From the NCBI GenBank assembly GCA_002402755.1, contig DHGK01000229.1, positions 1-8,965 of the forward strand: a DNA stretch of 8,965 nt, in the 5' to 3' direction. Shown one piece after another: positions 6,509 through 8,965 of the stretch. This stretch comes from Planctomycetes bacterium UBA4800 (lineage in GTDB: Bacteria > Planctomycetota > UBA8108 > UBA8890 > UBA8898). Position numbers and translations under genes: made by a program. The notes under the pieces were generated by a model that made no database searches, was not told where the DNA came from, and saw only the letters and a list, made by a program, of their open reading frames with translations. Positions within the stretch are counted from its first letter, which is position 1; each line of letters begins with the position of its first letter.

Positions 6509-7534
6509 GTGGCGGAACGAATCGCGCTTCACACGGTGCGGGGGTTCTTCATCCTCGTGTGCGCGGGGATCGGTCTGTACTGCGCGGATCAGTTCGGCGC
6601 GGAGCAGGAGGAGCTGCAGTGGCTGCTCGGCGCGTGCGCGGTCGCGGTGGTCGTCGTCGTGGTCGAGATCTTCACATCGCGCGGCGAGGCATCGACGCTC
6701 TCCGCGGTCGTGTTCGGCCTGCTGCTCGGGCTCGTCCTGTCGAGCCTGTTCCAGCAGGTCAACGGGCTGATCCTCGCGAGCGTCGGGGTCGATGTGAAGG
6801 AGGACGAGCGGCCGCTGCGCTTCATGAACATAGTGACGACGGCGCTGTGCTGCTACTTCGGCGTGACGCTGCTCCTCCACACGCACGGCCGGTACAAGAT
6901 CCTCATCCCGTTCGTGGAGTTCCGCCGCGAGGTGAAGGACCGCCTCCCCGCGCTGCTCGACACGAGCGCGCTCATCGACGGCCGGATCGAGCAGCTCGTT
7001 GCGGCGGGCATCGTCAACTGCCGGCTGCTCGTGCCGCGGGCGGTGCTGGAGGAGCTGCACGCGCTCTCGGACTCGTCCGACAAGCTGAAGCGGGAGCGCG
7101 GGCGGCGCGGGCTGGAGCTCCTGGAGCGGCTGCGGCGCGAGCGCCAGGCCGAGATCGTTCCCTCCGAGCACAGGCCCGGGGAAGTCGATGCCGTGCTGCT
7201 CGGGCTTACGGCCGACCTCGGCGGCTGGATCGTGACGACCGATGCGACGCTCGCCGCGCGCGGCAGGGTGCAGGGAGTCCAGGTCGTCAACCTCAACGAG
7301 GTGGCCGACGGCATGCGCCTCCAGGCCGCGCCGGGGGAGCGCGTCGAGGTCAACGTGCTGCGGGAGGGCGAGGGGCCGCAGCAGGGCGTGGGGTTCCTGC
7401 CGGACGGCACCATGGTGGTCGTGGAGAACGGCAAGGCGTCGATCGGGAGAAAGGTCGAGGTCGAGATCACGGGCACGATCAGGACGAGCGCGGGCCGGAT
7501 CGTATTCGCCAGGCCCGCCGAGGAGAAGAAGTAG
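6509..7534 (+). CDS. PIN-TRAM membrane protein, YacL family (PilT N-terminus-like RNase)
   Basis: 341 residues, GTG start. Four hydrophobic segments (about 10-26, 38-56, 64-84, 105-124) anchor it in the cytoplasmic membrane, leaving the rest in the cytoplasm. The PIN nuclease domain (about 147-262) opens with LLDTSALIDGRI (149-160), the hallmark of the YacL group. It keeps the acidic metal site: Asp151, Glu182, Asp227 and Asp245. The TRAM domain, a small beta-barrel that binds RNA, covers about 277-335 (GQ-type core GVGFLPDGTMVVVENG, 293-308). Architecture and length are normal for the family, whose members are predicted single-strand or structured-RNA endonucleases. No toxin-antitoxin partner is present, and the membrane segments argue against a VapC toxin. 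Its stop abuts the ispD start with no gap. The same PIN-TRAM/ispD order is known from Firmicutes (yacL-ispD). Confidence 0.93.
   Translation: MAERIALHTVRGFFILVCAGIGLYCADQFGAEQEELQWLLGACAVAVVVVVVEIFTSRGEASTLSAVVFGLLLGLVLSSLFQQVNGLILASVGVDVKEDERPLRFMNIVTTALCCYFGVTLLLHTHGRYKILIPFVEFRREVKDRLPALLDTSALIDGRIEQLVAAGIVNCRLLVPRAVLEELHALSDSSDKLKRERGRRGLELLERLRRERQAEIVPSEHRPGEVDAVLLGLTADLGGWIVTTDATLAARGRVQGVQVVNLNEVADGMRLQAAPGERVEVNVLREGEGPQQGVGFLPDGTMVVVENGKASIGRKVEVEITGTIRTSAGRIVFARPAEEKK
7521..7525 (+). promoter_or_regulatory. RBS of ispD, inside the PIN-TRAM 3' end
   Basis: AGGAG lies 9 nt before the ATG at 7535, within the Glu/Lys-rich last codons of the upstream gene. Together with the abutting stop and start codons it points to coupled translation. 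Confidence 0.55.
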
Positions 7535-8194
7535 ATGCGCTGCGCGATGATCCTGGCGGCGGCGGGCAGCGGCACGCGGCTCGGCGCGGAGGTGCCGAAG
7601 GCGTTCGTGCCGCTGGCGGGCAAGCCGCTGATCGCGTGGAGCGCGGGCGCGATGCGCGCCGTGCGGGCCTGCAGCCAGCTCATCGTCGCCGCGCCGCCGG
7701 GATTCGAGGACTGCGTGCGGGAGTTCCTGGGGTCGTGCGAGATCGCGAGCGGCGGCTCGCGGCGCCAGGACTCGGTGGCGGAGGCGCTCAAGATCGTGCG
7801 CGCCGACATGGATCTGGTTGCGGTGCACGATGCCGCGCGCCCGCTGGTGGCGCCGGATGACGTCGAGCGGACGCTGGCGGCGGCGGCGGCCGGCGGCGCC
7901 GCGATCCTGGCGCGGCGCGTGACGGACACGCTCAAGGAGGTCAGCGGCGAGCGCATCGTCGGGACGGCCGATCGCGAGGCGCTCTGGCGCGCGGAGACGC
8001 CGCAGGTCTTTGCGCCCGACGTGCTGCGTGAGGCCTTCGCGCGCTGGAACGGCGGTCTGGCGACGGACGAGGCCCAGATGGTGACCGCGGCCGGGTACGA
8101 GGTGCGCGTCGTGCAGGCGGCGCACTGGAATCCCAAGGTGACCTACCCGGCGGACCTGGAGCTGATCGAGCGGGTGATCGGGAGAAGGCGGTAG
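7535..8194 (+). CDS. ispD: 2-C-methyl-D-erythritol 4-phosphate cytidylyltransferase
   Basis: 219 residues, near the usual 220-240. IspD joins CTP and 2-C-methyl-D-erythritol 4-phosphate to give CDP-methylerythritol and pyrophosphate, the third step of the MEP isoprenoid pathway, in the cytoplasm. The N-terminal nucleotide loop AAAGSGTRLG (8-17) and PKAF (21-24) supply Arg15 and Lys22, the catalytic pair equivalent to E. coli Arg20/Lys27. Further matches: GGSRRQDSV 73-81, VHDAARP 97-103 (Asp99, metal ligand), Thr132, Arg147, TPQ 155-157, TDE 177-179, and Lys201 in NPKVTYP. All residues that bind CTP or MEP in the E. coli enzyme thus have counterparts. It is not fused to IspF, and no ispF follows within the window. 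It is the second gene after the PIN-TRAM gene, with a likely terminator just downstream. Confidence 0.97.
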   Translation: MRCAMILAAAGSGTRLGAEVPKAFVPLAGKPLIAWSAGAMRAVRACSQLIVAAPPGFEDCVREFLGSCEIASGGSRRQDSVAEALKIVRADMDLVAVHDAARPLVAPDDVERTLAAAAAGGAAILARRVTDTLKEVSGERIVGTADREALWRAETPQVFAPDVLREAFARWNGGLATDEAQMVTAAGYEVRVVQAAHWNPKVTYPADLELIERVIGRRR

Positions 8195-8212
8195 GGGCGG
8201 GCGGTCCGGAAT

Positions 8213-8234
8213 GCGGCGCCGGCCGCGGTTTTTT
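8213..8234 (+). terminator. Probable intrinsic terminator of the PIN-TRAM/ispD unit
   Basis: GCGGC (8213-8217), a 4-base loop, then GCCGC (8222-8226) form a short GC stem. Two G and six T (8229-8234) follow. It begins 18 bp after the ispD stop and ends 4 bp before the next promoter. The stem is short (5 bp) and two bases separate it from the T-run, so efficiency is uncertain. Confidence 0.55.
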
Positions 8235-8238
8235 GCCC

Positions 8239-8266
8239 TTGACTCGGCCGCGCGGACTTCTATACT
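8239..8266 (+). promoter_or_regulatory. Near-consensus sigma-70-type promoter of the beta-barrel gene
   Basis: The -35 is TTGACT (8239-8244), spacer 16 bp, and the -10 is TATACT (8261-8266): ten of twelve consensus bases. A start near 8273 leaves a leader of about 53 nt. It is the best promoter in the window and suggests high expression, as expected for an abundant outer-membrane protein. Confidence 0.75.
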
Positions 8267-8315
8267 GACGGTTCAAACGCTGCAGGGCTCAGGACAGAGG
8301 TGCCCGTACTGTGAC

Positions 8316-8323
8316 AGGAGGAG
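8316..8323 (+). promoter_or_regulatory. Strong RBS of the beta-barrel gene
   Basis: AGGAGGAG lies directly upstream of the ATG at 8326 and offers two overlapping GGAG sites at 5 and 2 nt. The first is the usable one. It decides this frame over other open frames across the region. Confidence 0.75.
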
Positions 8324-8325
8324 CA

Positions 8326-8965
8326 ATGCGAAGACTGGTTGCGTACGCACTCGGCATGGCGCTGGCGTCGGCCCCGTCCTTGACGCCCGCGGCGGAAGGC
8401 CCCGTCAAGACCAAGCACGCGATCGACATCCAGATGCAGGGCCGGATCGACATCGGCACGATCTATCGCAGTCAGGGGTTCAGCTACCTGCACTACGGGC
8501 CGTGCCTGAACCCCCCGTCCGACCAGCAGGTCGAGGTGGGAGATGGGGCGCTCTCCACCGGGCGCCGGATATCGCCGGCCTTTGTTGACCAGCGAGGCAG
8601 CCTCTTCGTCATCGACCCGCAGATCTCGCTCGGGTTCCAGGCGACGCTCCCCAAGAACGTGATCGGCTTCGTCGAGCTCTCGACGCCCTTTTACATCATA
8701 GGGGACGAGGGCGGCTCGTCGCCGGTCAGGGGCGCCGTGTTCGCGGAGCCGCACACGTCGAGCTACGAGCGCGGGGTCGTCGTCGAGCAGGCCTATGTCG
8801 AGCTTCGCGACTTCATCCTCGAGGACAGCGGTCTGGATGTGCGCATCGGCATCACGGACTACGCGCTTGACTTCCGCGGCAACGGCCATCCGTTCCTGAT
8901 CGATATCCAGAACGCCGAGAACCCGTTCCTGAGCCCGACGGGCGCGCAGCAGTACCGGATCGAGG
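8326..8965 (+). CDS. Secreted, probably outer-membrane beta-barrel (porin or alginate-export-like) protein, 3' truncated by window
   Basis: The frame from the ATG at 8326 is open for 213 codons to the window edge. It starts with a Sec-type signal peptide: MRRLVAYALG, a hydrophobic stretch to about residue 16, and cleavage likely near Ala22-Ala23 (TPAAEG). The mature part has alternating polar/hydrophobic stretches typical of barrel strands, such as SLFVIDPQISLGFQATL (92-108) and NVIGFVELSTPFYIIG (111-126). The segment EQAYVELRDFI (154-164) followed by SGLDVRIGITDYALDFRG (168-185) recalls the strand pattern of alginate-export and related porins, where a GRQ motif is usual; here it reads GIT. 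Loops are rich in Gly, Pro and Asp, and one cysteine (60) lies in a putative loop. It is probably a monocistronic start with its own promoter. Outer-membrane location is inferred; substrate and exact family are unknown. Confidence 0.7.
   Translation, partial: MRRLVAYALGMALASAPSLTPAAEGPVKTKHAIDIQMQGRIDIGTIYRSQGFSYLHYGPCLNPPSDQQVEVGDGALSTGRRISPAFVDQRGSLFVIDPQISLGFQATLPKNVIGFVELSTPFYIIGDEGGSSPVRGAVFAEPHTSSYERGVVVEQAYVELRDFILEDSGLDVRIGITDYALDFRGNGHPFLIDIQNAENPFLSPTGAQQYRIE

Noticed and set aside
6509..7534. VapC-type toxin reading of the PIN domain
   Set aside because: Four membrane helices, a TRAM domain, the LDTSALIDGRI signature and the absence of an antitoxin gene fit the YacL family instead.
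6389..8125. 578-codon and overlapping 427-codon open frames on the minus strand
   Set aside because: They are antisense to the PIN-TRAM and ispD genes. The text is Arg/His/Asp- or Ser/Arg-rich without motifs or a good RBS.
8281..8286. CTGCAG-centred short palindrome in the leader of the beta-barrel gene
   Set aside because: Six bases only (8279-8286 region), no extended dyad; expected by chance.
8211..8588. 125-codon open frame on the plus strand
   Set aside because: It starts inside the terminator hairpin, spans the promoter, and is in a different frame from the ATG at 8326, which has a strong RBS and encodes a signal peptide.

Overview
The window is a GC-rich stretch (about 70% G+C by eye) from a bacterium. 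It has a cell envelope with an outer membrane: the last gene has a signal peptide and porin-like beta-strand patterning. It also uses the MEP isoprenoid pathway (IspD) and carries a eukaryotic-type Ser/Thr kinase. The mix of a kinase with a GspE-N-like front domain, a YacL-type PIN-TRAM protein beside ispD, and a greatly enlarged GlmS-like enzyme suggests an uncultured, high-GC lineage. A PVC/Omnitrophota-like group is my guess, but the sequence alone does not settle the phylum. Coding is dense, and no tRNA, rRNA, CRISPR array or transposase is visible.

Left part, minus strand (6340 down to 1). A membrane Ser/Thr protein kinase (4466-6340) is followed after one base by a membrane-anchored staphylococcal-nuclease-like protein (3763-4464), so the two are very probably one transcript and translationally coupled. 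A 42-bp heptad repeat containing a 15-bp-arm inverted repeat (3718-3759) separates this pair from the next gene. That gene has its own extended -10 promoter (3706-3714) and encodes a 1159-residue GlmS-like protein (135-3614), nearly double the normal size. After it, a strong Shine-Dalgarno and ATG open a possible further frame (98 down to 1) that runs into a degenerate CACAGAG-type repeat at the window edge.

Right part, plus strand (6509 to 8965). From a divergent intergenic region comes a two-gene unit: a four-TM PIN-TRAM protein of the YacL family (6509-7534), then ispD (7535-8194), with the stop and start codons abutting. A GC hairpin plus T6 (8213-8234) probably ends it. A near-consensus sigma-70-type promoter (8239-8266) then drives a secreted, probably outer-membrane beta-barrel protein (8326 onward, cut by the window end).

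The strongest point of novelty is the GlmS-like protein. It keeps nearly all glutaminase and isomerase catalytic residues. However, there is a helical insertion of about 140 residues just after the N-terminal cysteine. The catalytic C-terminal lysine motif is also displaced and buried about 210 residues before the true C-terminus. Second is the coupled kinase/nuclease pair, in which both proteins appear to place a domain on the outer face of the cytoplasmic membrane. Three promoters in the window share the same -10 hexamer, TATACT.
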